Source: CAYYNP01 sp964472545 (GTDB lineage: Bacteria > Planctomycetota > Planctomycetia > Pirellulales > Thermoguttaceae). From it: a DNA stretch of 64,000 nucleotides. Made by a program: the position numbers and the translations under genes. Every line of letters starts with the position of its first letter. Position 1 is the first letter of the stretch. This document shows, piece by piece, positions 1-8,121 of the stretch. Where the stretch lies: positions 1-64,000 of the forward strand of contig CAYYNP010000008.1 in the NCBI GenBank assembly GCA_964472545.1, written 5' to 3'. The notes under the pieces are model-generated. The model was not told the DNA's origin. It was given only the letters and a program-made list of their open reading frames with translations, and made no database searches.

Positions 1-1917
1 ATCCTGCCCGACTTCGGGGCCACCACGATCAACATCCGCCACTTTGTGCGCGACGGGGCCAAGCACGGGGCCATCGGCATGCTCAACACGGCCTGGGAAG
101 ACGACGGCGAGGCGTTGCAGGGCTACAAGTGGCACGGATACGCCTGGGGTGCCGAGTGTGCCTGGAACGCCTCGACGACCACGCCGGAGGCCTTTAATCG
201 GCGGATCGGGGCCGTGCTCTTCGGCGAGTCGGGCGATCACTTAGGACAAGCGATTGAACTGCTCGCCGCCACGCACCGGGCCCGCGGCATGGGCGGCATG
301 AGCAACCGGCGGTTTTGGCAGGACGATTTCTTGCCAAAACGCAGCCCGAAGACGATTCGGGCGGAAGCGACCGAGTTGTTGAAGGTGGTTCGGCCGGCGA
401 TCGAGCACCTCGAAGCGTGTCGGGAAGAGGCTACCGTCAACGCGGAACTGCTCGACGCCTTCCTGTTGGGCAGCCGGCGGATGGAGAGAATCGGGCAGCG
501 GATGCTCGACGGCTTGCTCGCGGCGGCCTCATATTCGGACGCCTGGCAGACGGACAATCAGGCAAAACGCCTGGCACTGCTCGAGGAGGTGGAGAAACTC
601 GTCGATGAGAATCGCCGGGCGCACGCGGCGTTGGGCAAAGAGTTTGAGCGGATCTGGCTGAGCGAAAGCAAGCCGTTTGCACTGGATCGGACGCTCGATC
701 GTTACGCAGCCCTCGACAAACGGCTCGAGGCGCTGGCCGATCGCATCATCGACGCGCGGAAGCAGGCTGCCGCCGGCGAGCCGATTCCGGTGCCGGAGAC
801 GCTCGGCTTGGCGTTGCCGACGGCGTACGTCCGGAGGACGCGGCCGCAGAAGATCGTGGCCGAGCCGCTGGAGTCTGATGCGTCCTGGGCCGAACCGATG
901 GCCACGCATCGGATCGGGCTTTCGGTCGCCGCCGGTTCGGTCGACCGGCACGAGTTGCCGATCGAGGTCGACGTGAGCCTGCCGGACGATCTCGCGTCGA
1001 AGCCGGTTCGGGCCTTTCGGTTGTGCGAGAACAACGAAGTCGAAGAGGTCCTGGCCCAACTCGACGCGGGCGAAAAACCCGGCCTGGCACGCGTGGTGTT
1101 GATGCTGCCCGGCCCAATCACCAAGCGGACATCGGCCGAGGTACACGTTTATCTGGGGCTGCCGAAGCCGCCAAAGGCACTTCCTGATGCCGTCTCGATG
1201 GCCAAGTCGGCCGCCGGGATGGAGTGGATCGAGAACGACAAGGTGCGGTTGCTGCTGGGCATAGAGGGTGCCCACGTCTATCGTTGGGAGGTCAAGGCGG
1301 CGGAGAATCGCGACTTGACATTGCCGGGCGAAACGGCCTATGCCGGCTTCTGCGACGCCGGCCGGGCGGGCCGCAGCGCGATGAACAAGCTAAACTGTAC
1401 GGCACGTGGGCCGGCCCTGGTGCGATACGTCTGCACGGATTCGTCCGGCAGAACCAAGACGATCAGCCTCTTCGGCGGCGCCTCATGGATCGAAGTCACG
1501 CTCGCCGATCCGTTGGACTACTACTGGGACTTCGACAACCCGGAGAATTTTGCGGCCGACGGACCGACGCCCGGCGAGTACCTCTTTGCCAACGGCAAGA
1601 CCGGTCCGGTCGGCAAGAACGCCGACGCAGTGCCGGCCCAGGTGAAGGCCGGCGGCGTGCGTTGGGCGATCAAGTTCAACCAGCAGAAGCTGGCCCTGGG
1701 CATGACCACGCCGGAAGTGGCCGCCAATTTCGTCGTCGGCCCCGGCGCCACCGCCGGCGGCGTCGGCATCGAAGCCTCACCTCCGGCCGCCCATTTTGTC
1801 ACGTTTGCCGGTCTGCTCGAGCAAGAACCGGCCGAGACGATGAAGCGGCTTTTCCGGACGCTCGATTTCAAAAACCAGCCGACGGTCGTGCTGCACGGCT
1901 TGGAAGCGCGACCGTAG
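1..1917 (+). CDS. Glycoside hydrolase family 20-like protein, 3' part (partial)
   Basis: The frame is open from base 1, so the true start lies left of the window. The visible part is about 638 residues and ends in TAG. Near its start the segment NTAWEDDGEALQGYKWHGYA, followed by WGAECAWN, resembles the end of the catalytic barrel of GH20 beta-N-acetylhexosaminidase-like proteins, where an aromatic- and acid-rich strand closes the sugar pocket. A helical stretch with many Glu and Arg follows, then a long beta-rich C-terminal part that I do not recognise. Such enzymes are usually exported glycan hydrolases, but the signal peptide would be outside the window. The family call is an inference from one motif region; another alpha/beta-barrel glycosidase is possible. 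No neighbour supports a specific substrate. Confidence 0.55.
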   Translation: MLPDFGATTINIRHFVRDGAKHGAIGMLNTAWEDDGEALQGYKWHGYAWGAECAWNASTTTPEAFNRRIGAVLFGESGDHLGQAIELLAATHRARGMGGMSNRRFWQDDFLPKRSPKTIRAEATELLKVVRPAIEHLEACREEATVNAELLDAFLLGSRRMERIGQRMLDGLLAAASYSDAWQTDNQAKRLALLEEVEKLVDENRRAHAALGKEFERIWLSESKPFALDRTLDRYAALDKRLEALADRIIDARKQAAAGEPIPVPETLGLALPTAYVRRTRPQKIVAEPLESDASWAEPMATHRIGLSVAAGSVDRHELPIEVDVSLPDDLASKPVRAFRLCENNEVEEVLAQLDAGEKPGLARVVLMLPGPITKRTSAEVHVYLGLPKPPKALPDAVSMAKSAAGMEWIENDKVRLLLGIEGAHVYRWEVKAAENRDLTLPGETAYAGFCDAGRAGRSAMNKLNCTARGPALVRYVCTDSSGRTKTISLFGGASWIEVTLADPLDYYWDFDNPENFAADGPTPGEYLFANGKTGPVGKNADAVPAQVKAGGVRWAIKFNQQKLALGMTTPEVAANFVVGPGATAGGVGIEASPPAAHFVTFAGLLEQEPAETMKRLFRTLDFKNQPTVVLHGLEARP

Positions 1918-2094
1918 GTTTCCCTTTCTGGCCAAGGGCCAGACTCACCGTAGCCTGGGCCAAGGCACGGTCCTGAGACGATTGACAGGCAACGGCTTAG
2001 GTCGATAATGCAGAGTTGGAGATGGTGAGGATAGCCCGCCGCTGGTGATAGACCGGTCCGGATAATCACTGTTATAGGTGTCTGGGGAGACTCC

Positions 2095-2370
2095 TTGAGC
2101 TACCGAATCGAACTAGACGACTCAACGAAGCGCGAGTGTCTCGGGAGCTACACGTATCGCATCTATGACGGCGATCGTCTCGTCGCTCGGTACTGGCATG
2201 ACTTTCGGGGGGATGAGCACGGCATCGAATTCGTGAACGGGACGAAGGAAGACTGGCCGGTTGGGCAAATGACCGACTTCATCGAGGGCGGTGGTCCCGA
2301 ACCATTGAGGCTCTCAGATCGAGCGATGGCTTACCTGAAAGACAGGCAATCGTCGCGTCAAGACACGTAA
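2095..2370 (+). CDS. Small hypothetical protein (91 aa)
   Basis: The start is TTG, preceded by a good ribosome site (GGGGAGA, about 2083-2089) at suitable spacing. The 91-residue product begins MSYRIELDDSTKRECLGSYT, is acidic, and has no signal peptide or membrane segment. I do not recognise a family. It is the first of three small genes (to 3323) on the same strand whose codons look less G+C-biased than those of the flanking genes. Small acidic orphan proteins of this kind are often immunity or antitoxin-like, but nothing in the sequence shows that here. Confidence 0.6.
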   Translation: MSYRIELDDSTKRECLGSYTYRIYDGDRLVARYWHDFRGDEHGIEFVNGTKEDWPVGQMTDFIEGGGPEPLRLSDRAMAYLKDRQSSRQDT

Positions 2371-2464
2371 CCAGATGCTGCACCGGAGCAGCCCATCCCG
2401 CGGATGTCAATTGGAACGTTGACCGGTGGCCGGCCGATCAGCTTGAACGTCATGTCAACGACAA

Positions 2465-2920
2465 ATGCGATTCCAAGACCCGTCTGAGATCACTTGCGGC
2501 GCTTGCGGCCATCAGACGTCAGTGCGTGTGCGCAGTCTCCTTCGATTGGAGGCGTCATGTCCTGAGTGCCAAGCGTCGCTTAACGAAATTGGACTCTCGA
2601 TGAGAGCGTTATGCGACAAGACTGCGACCTTCTTCGATGCCGTTCAGATCATCATGCAGATCGAAGAGGACCAGGCAGTGGAAATCCCGGATTCTGTTGT
2701 TGAACAGGTCGAGCCTTGGGAAGAACTGGCCATCCGTGATCTTGTTGAGGCGACGGAGCGGTGTCTTGCCATCGATCACGGCAGCCGCTCAGATGCCGAG
2801 GCCGCAGTGATATCGGCAATCAAGACGCAGTATCCTTCCGCCCCCGAGATGCTGCCATTTGATGTTCCTCTCTTGGATGCGATAGCGCCCGACAGAGACT
2901 ACGGAGATTCGTACGACTAA
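2465..2920 (+). CDS. Hypothetical protein with N-terminal zinc ribbon (151 aa)
   Basis: The first 40 residues contain two Cys pairs, CGAC (residues 11-14) and CPEC (about 32-35), spaced as in a rubredoxin-like zinc ribbon that would bind one structural zinc. The rest is acidic and mostly helical and ends in a Tyr/Asp-rich tail (DRDYGDSYD). There is no signal peptide or membrane span, so it is probably cytoplasmic. It lies 94 bp after the previous small gene and 25 bp before the next, so the last two may be co-transcribed. I do not recognise the C-terminal region and cannot give a function. Confidence 0.6.
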   Translation: MRFQDPSEITCGACGHQTSVRVRSLLRLEASCPECQASLNEIGLSMRALCDKTATFFDAVQIIMQIEEDQAVEIPDSVVEQVEPWEELAIRDLVEATERCLAIDHGSRSDAEAAVISAIKTQYPSAPEMLPFDVPLLDAIAPDRDYGDSYD

Positions 2921-2945
2921 CACCCATCCAGGCAAAACGAATTCG

Positions 2946-3323
2946 ATGGCTACACGACTACTGCCGCCGGAGGAAGGCCCGAGGCATTCTGCGGCGGAGA
3001 TCATCCGGCGCATACGCGACGAGTTTGATCATATCGAAACTGACGTGGAAGAAGGCCAAGATCAAGTTGGGGCAATGATCGAGACATTTGTTCGACTGAA
3101 CGCTCCACAGGCAATCCTCGATTGGCACGTCAACGTTCGAGACTCGGCAGTACACGTTTGGGTATCCGACGACCCGACAGATGAACTCGCGTACGTGACA
3201 TTTGTCGCGATGGATGGCGGAGATGTCTTTATCGACTACTCGTCCCAGCAACATCAAGACCGTGCCCGCCCGATAGTCGAACGTTGTCAATGCGTACTCG
3301 GTTACGAGTGGATGGACCAGTAG
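2946..3323 (+). CDS. Small hypothetical protein (125 aa)
   Basis: A 125-residue acidic soluble protein beginning MATRLLPPEEGPRHSAAEII. An N-terminal helical half is followed by what looks like a small beta-sheet region (AVHVWVSDDP, YVTFVAMDGGDVFIDY). It has no signal peptide, membrane span or motif I can name. It follows the zinc-ribbon gene by 25 bp and could be co-transcribed with it. A palindromic repeat begins 24 bp after its stop. Confidence 0.55.
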   Translation: MATRLLPPEEGPRHSAAEIIRRIRDEFDHIETDVEEGQDQVGAMIETFVRLNAPQAILDWHVNVRDSAVHVWVSDDPTDELAYVTFVAMDGGDVFIDYSSQQHQDRARPIVERCQCVLGYEWMDQ

Positions 3324-3346
3324 GGAAGATGTAACAATGAGGCAAC

Positions 3347-3420
3347 GGGTGGCTGGGGCAAAGCGCAGCGGCGCCCCAGGGATGCGCTACTGGGGCTCCA
3401 TGCCGCTCTGCCCTGCCGCC
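3347..3420. repeat. Palindromic interspersed repeat, GGGTGGCTGGGG family, copy 1
   Basis: The left arm starts GGGTGGCTGGGGCAAAGCGC. The right arm (about 3390-3420) is a decayed complement of it. Related copies with better arms are at 22665-22762 and 36848-36943, and a diverged subfamily is at 24233-24330 and 58655-58773. All five lie between genes. Here it sits between two convergent genes, where it could act as a terminator-like hairpin. Confidence 0.75.
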
Positions 3421-3451
3421 GTTCTGTACGGCGGCACCCCGTATCCCGTGC

Positions 3452-3805
3452 CTACCACCCGTGATAGCACGGCGCCGGATACGGCACGACCACCGGCACG
3501 GGCACGTAACGCCGCCGCGGGACGACGATCACCGGGGCGGGGCGATAGGTGTGGACGTGGACCGGCGGTCGATACGACGGGACGTAGACCGGTGCGGGGA
3601 TTCGATACGCCGTACGGTAGCCGTAATGCGAGTGGTAGTGGGCGTGATACGACGGATAGCCGTAACGGTAGACACTCGTGCTGTAGTAGCCGGGCGTGCC
3701 GATGTGAACGTGTACGCCGGCCGCTTCGGCCCGCTGGGGGCCTGCCAACGCTAAGGCGGCCAGCACGACGGCGGCTGCCAGAAACCAAACGGCATAGGTC
3801 TTCAT
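3452..3805 (-). CDS. Secreted Tyr/His/Pro-rich protein (117 aa)
   Basis: Residues 1-28 are a clear signal peptide: MKTYA, a hydrophobic core rich in Ala/Val/Leu, then AEAA as cleavage site. The mature part is low complexity, with many Tyr, His, Pro and Arg in short strings such as YHAHYHSHYGYRT. It has no catalytic motif. Proteins of this kind are common exported proteins of planctomycetes with no known role; metal binding through the His-rich part is possible but not shown. The start ATG is preceded by GAGGAGAAGA, a good ribosome site. It is transcribed away from queD. Confidence 0.7.
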   Translation of the reverse strand: MKTYAVWFLAAAVVLAALALAGPQRAEAAGVHVHIGTPGYYSTSVYRYGYPSYHAHYHSHYGYRTAYRIPAPVYVPSYRPPVHVHTYRPAPVIVVPRRRYVPVPVVVPYPAPCYHGW

Positions 3806-3853
3806 CGTCTCTTCTCCTCGGATTAGGGATAACGATGCCGACGTAGCGGCATC

Positions 3854-4270
3854 TCACGATTCTCGTTCGGGACAATAGGTCGCAAAACAGACGGGCGTTT
3901 CCCAGAGCCGGACCTCGACGACCGCGAAGCCGGCCGCCAGGGCATGTTCGCCGATCTCTTTGGCGATGTTTTCGGCCGTGGGAGGCTCGTCGAGCAGGTA
4001 GATCGGCTCGCCGAGTTGCGTTAGTGAGTCGACGGCCGGGTCGCCGCGGCTGAGGATCATGCGGTGGTCGAAGTTGTCGTCGATCCATTGGCCGACCGAC
4101 TTGATCTCGCCGAAGTCGAGCACCATGCCTTGCTCGTCCAACTCGGCCGCTTCGACCGTGATCATCACCTTGCCGTTATGCCCGTGCAAGTGGCGGCAGC
4201 GGCCTTGGTGGTGCAAGAGCCGATGGCCGTAGCAGAAGTTGAACTCTCGGGTAACGCGGAACATAGGCAA
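3854..4270 (-). CDS. queD: 6-carboxy-5,6,7,8-tetrahydropterin synthase (QueD)
   Basis: QueD converts 7,8-dihydroneopterin triphosphate to 6-carboxytetrahydropterin, an early step to the 7-deazaguanine bases (queuosine). At 138 residues it has the usual length for the PTPS/QueD family. Visible motifs are the zinc histidines in YGHRL (about residue 15) and HLHGH (about 27-31), with a Cys just before them (GRCRHLHGH) at the position of the QueD catalytic cysteine. A Glu near the end (LWET) fits the pterin-anchoring residue. The gene follows queC by 12 bp on the same strand, which supports a shared pathway. A 6-pyruvoyl-tetrahydropterin synthase is the alternative, but the queC neighbour favours QueD. 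Confidence 0.9.
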   Translation of the reverse strand: MPMFRVTREFNFCYGHRLLHHQGRCRHLHGHNGKVMITVEAAELDEQGMVLDFGEIKSVGQWIDDNFDHRMILSRGDPAVDSLTQLGEPIYLLDEPPTAENIAKEIGEHALAAGFAVVEVRLWETPVCFATYCPERES

Positions 4271-4282
4271 GCTTACCGGTCG

Positions 4283-4975
4283 TTAAGGGGAAACAAGCGA
4301 AGGTCTTCCGGCGGCGTAACTCGTTGGGTCTTCGGCTTCGATCAGGTCGAACGCCGCGGCCCGTTCGGCACACTTGTTGCAGCAGCCGCAGTGCCGGCCG
4401 TCGACCGGCGCGATGCAGGAGAAAGTCAACTCGAGCGGCAGTTCGCGGCCGAGCAACATTACCTCCCGTTTGTCGTATCCGGCCAACGGCCGCCGCAGTT
4501 TCAGCCGGCCGCCGACGGCCCGATTCAGCGCCGAGGTGAATTCGTCAAAGAACTCCGCCGTGGCGTCGGCAAAGGGGTTCGAGCCGAGCACGGCCAGGGC
4601 CAACTCGTCGACGTCGTTGAGATGACACCAGAGCGCCGCCTTGACGATCAGCAGCGCATTGCGGCCGGGCAGATAGACGGCTTCGTCGGGCGTGTCGGCA
4701 GCGGGCACGCCGCAGCCGGTGATGCTCCAGTGCGATCCGTAGAGATCGCCCAGCGGCAGGTCGAGCGTGACCAGTGAGCCCAGTTGTGGCGAGTCGATCG
4801 CCGCCAAGAACCGGCCGGCCGCCGCATACTCGGCGCTCTCCCAGGACAATCCCGAGCGAACGTAGATTGGGCGGACGGCGCGTCCGGGTGAGAGCAAATG
4901 GCCGGCGAGGATACAGCTATCCAGCCCGCCGCTTATCAGCAATCCGATCGGCCGGTGGGAATCCATTTCGCTCAT
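4283..4975 (-). CDS. queC: 7-cyano-7-deazaguanine synthase (QueC)
   Basis: QueC uses ATP and ammonia to turn 7-carboxy-7-deazaguanine into preQ0. The N-terminus holds the PP-loop SGGLDS (about residues 14-19) that binds ATP pyrophosphate. The C-terminal part has the zinc-binding cysteines CIAP...HCGCCNKC (about 187-203) typical of QueC. Length (230 aa) fits the family. LPGRNALL, the substrate-pocket motif, is also present. It is the first gene of a two-gene operon with queD; queE and queF are not in the window. A candidate promoter lies about 55 bp upstream. Confidence 0.92.
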   Translation of the reverse strand: MSEMDSHRPIGLLISGGLDSCILAGHLLSPGRAVRPIYVRSGLSWESAEYAAAGRFLAAIDSPQLGSLVTLDLPLGDLYGSHWSITGCGVPAADTPDEAVYLPGRNALLIVKAALWCHLNDVDELALAVLGSNPFADATAEFFDEFTSALNRAVGGRLKLRRPLAGYDKREVMLLGRELPLELTFSCIAPVDGRHCGCCNKCAERAAAFDLIEAEDPTSYAAGRPSLVSP

Positions 4976-5028
4976 CGCACGCCCTCACAAACCATCGATC
5001 CGGTGCCGGCCGCAGACACACCGAGGGT

Positions 5029-5057
5029 ATTCTAGGCGGGGACCCGGCGGCGGGAAA
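5029..5057 (-). promoter_or_regulatory. Candidate promoter of queC-queD
   Basis: On the minus strand the sequence reads TTTCCC, 17 bases, then TAGAAT (5029-5034). The -10 box matches those predicted at several other places in the window. The -35 box is weak. The distance to the queC start is about 54 bp. Confidence 0.4.
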
Positions 5058-5343
5058 GCGTGTTGGCGGATGTTGGTTCACGGCAAGGTGGTATTGCGTG
5101 GTCGCTTGGGGGTGGATACACTCGCCGCCGCTCGACTGCCGACCGGGAGTTGCCACAGGCGCCACCGCCAGCGGCCACGCGCCCGGCGACAGACGGAAAT
5201 AAGGCCGTAACTCTTTTGACAAAAGCAACTTAAGGCGACTCCCTTGCCACAGGCGTGCAACGTACGGTCGCCCCGCCGGCCTCACCATCGGCAGGCGCAT
5301 GGAGGATAACCACGTCTTTTGCCCCCCCGGAGGGTGAAATCCC
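5058..5343. other. Intergenic stretch without recognised feature
   Basis: This region lies between the divergent queC and 5421 genes. Only short frames on either strand were seen, none with a ribosome site or coding character. It probably carries leader and spacer sequence between the two candidate promoters. Confidence 0.4.
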
Positions 5344-5371
5344 TTGCAATGAAACCCGGGGCTTTTAGAAT
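5344..5371 (+). promoter_or_regulatory. Candidate promoter of the 5421 gene
   Basis: TTGCAA (5344-5349), 16 bases, TAGAAT (5366-5371). The A/T-rich -10 box stands out in G+C-rich DNA. Transcription would start about 40 bp before the gene. Confidence 0.5.
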
Positions 5372-5420
5372 GAAGGTAAGGGCCCCAGATTCCCTAAACC
5401 CAATAGTTTGAGTATCAGTC

Positions 5421-5768
5421 ATGAAAGGAGTCATGGTGGGGGCCTTTGCAGGCGCCGCTTTGGTCTGGGTGACCATCGCCGCCGTGGAACCCAACAACGA
5501 AGTCTTCGCTCAGCGGCCGGTGGCGTACGAGCCGGCCGGTTCGTCGAACGGGCTGATCGCCCTGTCGGCGGCCGGTGCCGACGGTAGCCAACTGGTGACG
5601 GTGATCGATCCGAATCGTCGAGCGATGGGTGTCTACCGCGTCGATGCCGCCACCGGCAAGCTGGCCCTGTGCAGTGTTCGCAACATCCACTGGGACCTGC
5701 AAATGATGTACCTCAACAACGAGCAACCCCTCCCGCAGGAGATCCGCTCGTTGTTGGAACCGAGGTGA
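5421..5768 (+). CDS. Hypothetical exported or membrane-anchored protein (115 aa)
   Basis: The protein starts with a hydrophobic segment (MVGAFAGAALVWVTIAAV, about residues 5-22) that may be an uncleaved anchor or a signal peptide. A compact domain follows with SSNGLIALSAAGADGSQLVT and DPNRRAMGVYRVDAATGKLA, which reads like one or two beta-propeller-like strands. The end is NIHWDLQMMYLNNEQPLPQE. I do not know the family. ATG 5421 has no clear ribosome site; ATG 5433 and GTG 5436 lie just after AAAGGAG, so the start could be 12-15 bp later. The next gene begins 81 bp downstream and may belong to the same transcript. Confidence 0.65.
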   Translation: MKGVMVGAFAGAALVWVTIAAVEPNNEVFAQRPVAYEPAGSSNGLIALSAAGADGSQLVTVIDPNRRAMGVYRVDAATGKLALCSVRNIHWDLQMMYLNNEQPLPQEIRSLLEPR

Positions 5769-5849
5769 TTTGCAGGACCCTCAGCCGCGATCAACGGAAT
5801 GCAGCCCGGCTGAAGTAGTCGTCCAGCGCGGACGGACCGGGAGGCCTAA

Positions 5850-6923
5850 ATGCCCCAGAAATACTACAACACCGAAGAGGCCGCCAAGCTCCTCGGCACC
5901 ACGATCGACAAAGTCAAGGAGATGCAGCAGAATCGCGAGATCCACGGGTATCGCGACGGCGCCGACTGGAAATTCAAGGCTGAAGCCATTGAGGAACTGG
6001 CCGCGAAACAACGCAGCCAAGGTCCGGCGGAAGTCGACCAGAGCGACGTGCTGCTGAGCGAGGTCGAGTTGGGCGAGTCGGATCCCAGCGCCTCGGGCAC
6101 GGTCATCGGTTTGGAGTCTGAGGGCGACGCCGCCGACATCGAGTTGCTCGACGAATCGCCGGCCGCGGAAGCGCCGGCGGCCGAGTCGTCGGATTTCGAC
6201 GAGTTGGATCTAACGCTGGAAGAAGATCTGACGCTCGAGGAAGACGTCGCGGCGGAAGCCCCCGGCGGCGGTTCCGATATCGATTTGGCGGCGCCGGACC
6301 TCGAGGACGACGATTTGGTCCTCGGCGGCGGCAGCGGAGCCGGCAGCGATATTACCATCGGCGGCGACAGCGGAATCTCGTTGGTCGATCCGGCCGACAG
6401 CGGCCTTTCGCTCGAGGAGCCGTTTGAGTTGGCCGGCAGCGGGGCCGAGTCGCTCGAACTGGGCGAAGACGACATGCTCGCCCTGGACGACGCGCCGACG
6501 GAATTGAAGACCGACGAAGACTTCCAGCTTACCCCGCTGGAAGAACACGCCGACGACGAATCGGAGAGCGGTTCGCAGGTCATCGCGCTGGACACCGAAG
6601 AGGAAGGGCAAGCGATGGGTGTGGGCGCCGGTATGGCGGCCATGCTCGAAGAAGACCTTGGCGGCGAGGAAGACGCCCTGGGGTTGGACGCGATGGAAGG
6701 CGGATTCGACGAAGCGGCCCCATTGGGCGACGCCGTCGGAGCCCTGCCCGAGGCCCCCTATTCCGCCTTGAACGTGTTGGGCTTGGTCGCCTGCATGCTG
6801 GTCCTATCGGTCAGCGGCATGTTCATGTACGAGTTGGTGCGGAATATGTGGAGTTGGGACGGGCCGCACGAGCTTCCGGCCACAATGATGGATACGGTAT
6901 TGGGGTGGTTCGAAAGTAAGTAA
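5850..6923 (+). CDS. Membrane-anchored helix-turn-helix protein
   Basis: Residues 1-55 (KYYNTEEAAKLLGTTIDKV ... GYRDGADWKFKAEAIEEL) form an excisionase/MerR-like helix-turn-helix with its small wing. Residues about 60-295 are a long, very acidic, low-complexity region with repeats such as DLTLEEDLTLEED. Near the C-terminus one hydrophobic segment (about 309-331, LNVLGLVACMLVLSVSGMFM) should span the inner membrane. The layout suggests a cytoplasmic DNA- or protein-binding domain tethered to the membrane by a flexible acidic arm. The HTH may not bind DNA at all. It is followed at 58 bp by an OmpA-type lipoprotein, so a link to the envelope is plausible but inferred. Confidence 0.75.
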   Translation: MPQKYYNTEEAAKLLGTTIDKVKEMQQNREIHGYRDGADWKFKAEAIEELAAKQRSQGPAEVDQSDVLLSEVELGESDPSASGTVIGLESEGDAADIELLDESPAAEAPAAESSDFDELDLTLEEDLTLEEDVAAEAPGGGSDIDLAAPDLEDDDLVLGGGSGAGSDITIGGDSGISLVDPADSGLSLEEPFELAGSGAESLELGEDDMLALDDAPTELKTDEDFQLTPLEEHADDESESGSQVIALDTEEEGQAMGVGAGMAAMLEEDLGGEEDALGLDAMEGGFDEAAPLGDAVGALPEAPYSALNVLGLVACMLVLSVSGMFMYELVRNMWSWDGPHELPATMMDTVLGWFESK

Positions 6924-6981
6924 TAGCCTGTCTTTGGTGCGGTTTTTCCGCATTCGCCGGCGATTCGAAAGGAGTCGAATC

Positions 6982-7803
6982 ATGAAGGCTGCACGCGCGG
7001 CGGCGCTTCTGGCTGCGTTTGGTGTTTTGGCCGTTTCCCCCGGGTGCATGTTTGCGCCGAAGTCGGAACTCGGCGCACTGCAAACGCAGAATCGCGTTCT
7101 GGCCGAACAGCGCCGGGCCCTGATGGCGCAGTTGGCCAATCTCGAAGTTCACAAGAAGAACCTCGTAGACAGAGTCTTCGACACCGAGGAAAAACTGCGG
7201 TTGTTGACCGAACAGGTCGGCATGGACGGGCAGGAGTTGGCCGAGTATCGCCGCCAGCGGGCCGAGGTGCAGGAGCAAGTCCGCGGATTGGCCAACGACC
7301 GCGGCCGCGTGCCCGAGGAAATTGGCCGTCAACTGGCCGAACTCTCCAATCGCTATCCGAGCCTGCAATACGATCCGGCCACCGGCATCGGCAAACTCGA
7401 CAGCGACGTGCTCTTCGACAGTGGCCAGACCACGCTCAAGCCCGGGGCCGAGCGGATGCTCGAAGAGTTGATCTGGGTGTTGAAGTCGCCCGAGGCGTCC
7501 GGGCTGAAGATGATGGTCGTCGGCCACACCGACGATCGTCGGATCGCGGGCCGATCGGTCCGGGAGCAACACGCCAACAACTTCCATCTGAGCACGGCCC
7601 GGGCGCTCTCGGTGGCCGACCTGATGTGCCGCGAGGGATTGCCCGAAGAAAGGTTGGGCGTGGCCGGCTTCGGGGCCCATCAGCCGGTGGCCGCCAACGA
7701 CACGGCGGAGAGCCGCCGACAGAACCGCCGCGTCGAGATCTTCGTCATGGGCCGCGACGTGCCGGTCGTCGGTTGGACGGACTCGATCCCCAGCGTATAC
7801 TAA
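6982..7803 (+). CDS. OmpA-family peptidoglycan-associated lipoprotein
   Basis: ATG 6982 is chosen because AAAGGAG lies at 6968-6974 and the product then starts with a lipoprotein signal, MKAARAAALLAAFGVLAVSP followed by GC (lipobox Cys 22). The middle (about 35-120) is predicted coiled coil. The C-terminal domain (about 135-273) carries OmpA/Pal hallmarks: LFDSGQTTLKPGA, VVGHTDDR, LSTARALSVADLM, GFGAHQPVA and SRRQNRRVEI. Such domains bind diaminopimelate in peptidoglycan, so the protein should tie the outer membrane to the wall, consistent with planctomycetes having peptidoglycan. The final domain is of normal length and looks intact. Confidence 0.88.
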   Translation: MKAARAAALLAAFGVLAVSPGCMFAPKSELGALQTQNRVLAEQRRALMAQLANLEVHKKNLVDRVFDTEEKLRLLTEQVGMDGQELAEYRRQRAEVQEQVRGLANDRGRVPEEIGRQLAELSNRYPSLQYDPATGIGKLDSDVLFDSGQTTLKPGAERMLEELIWVLKSPEASGLKMMVVGHTDDRRIAGRSVREQHANNFHLSTARALSVADLMCREGLPEERLGVAGFGAHQPVAANDTAESRRQNRRVEIFVMGRDVPVVGWTDSIPSVY

Positions 7804-7868
7804 CGGCTGGCGGGACGGTCTCGTCGTCGCTGGATTCTCGAGGATTCAGCCGCGCTGCAAACCGACGT

Positions 7869-8060
7869 GGGTGGCCCGGTCGCTCTTGCGCCGAGGACTT
7901 TGCCATCGAGGAAACCGCTTTCGCAAGAGTGCCCGGGTGGCGCAGCCACAAGAGGTCGTGCGCAAACGTCAGGCCCTCTTGTCGCTGCGCGACCCCGACG
8001 CCTCTCCGGGAATGCGAAGACAGGTGGCAACGCCCGTTGCGGAGAGGCGGCGGGGCCACC
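7869..8060 (-). mobile_element. 192-bp MITE-like interspersed repeat, copy 1
   Basis: The element starts GGGTGGCCCGG and ends GGGGCCACCC, so it has short terminal inverted repeats. Its reverse complement aligns over the full length, at an estimated 75-80 per cent, with 23427-23617. It carries no gene; the frames in it are shadows. It fills most of the gap between the OmpA gene and the next gene. Confidence 0.7.
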
Positions 8061-8121
8061 CGATGCGATCGAGGCCACAACGGCCGGCGGCGTAATTCAC
8101 TCTCCCACGGAGGATCCAGCG

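Noticed and set aside
4976..5343. A preQ1 riboswitch upstream of queC
   Set aside because: I could not find the conserved hairpin and A-rich tail on the minus strand, so it is not claimed.
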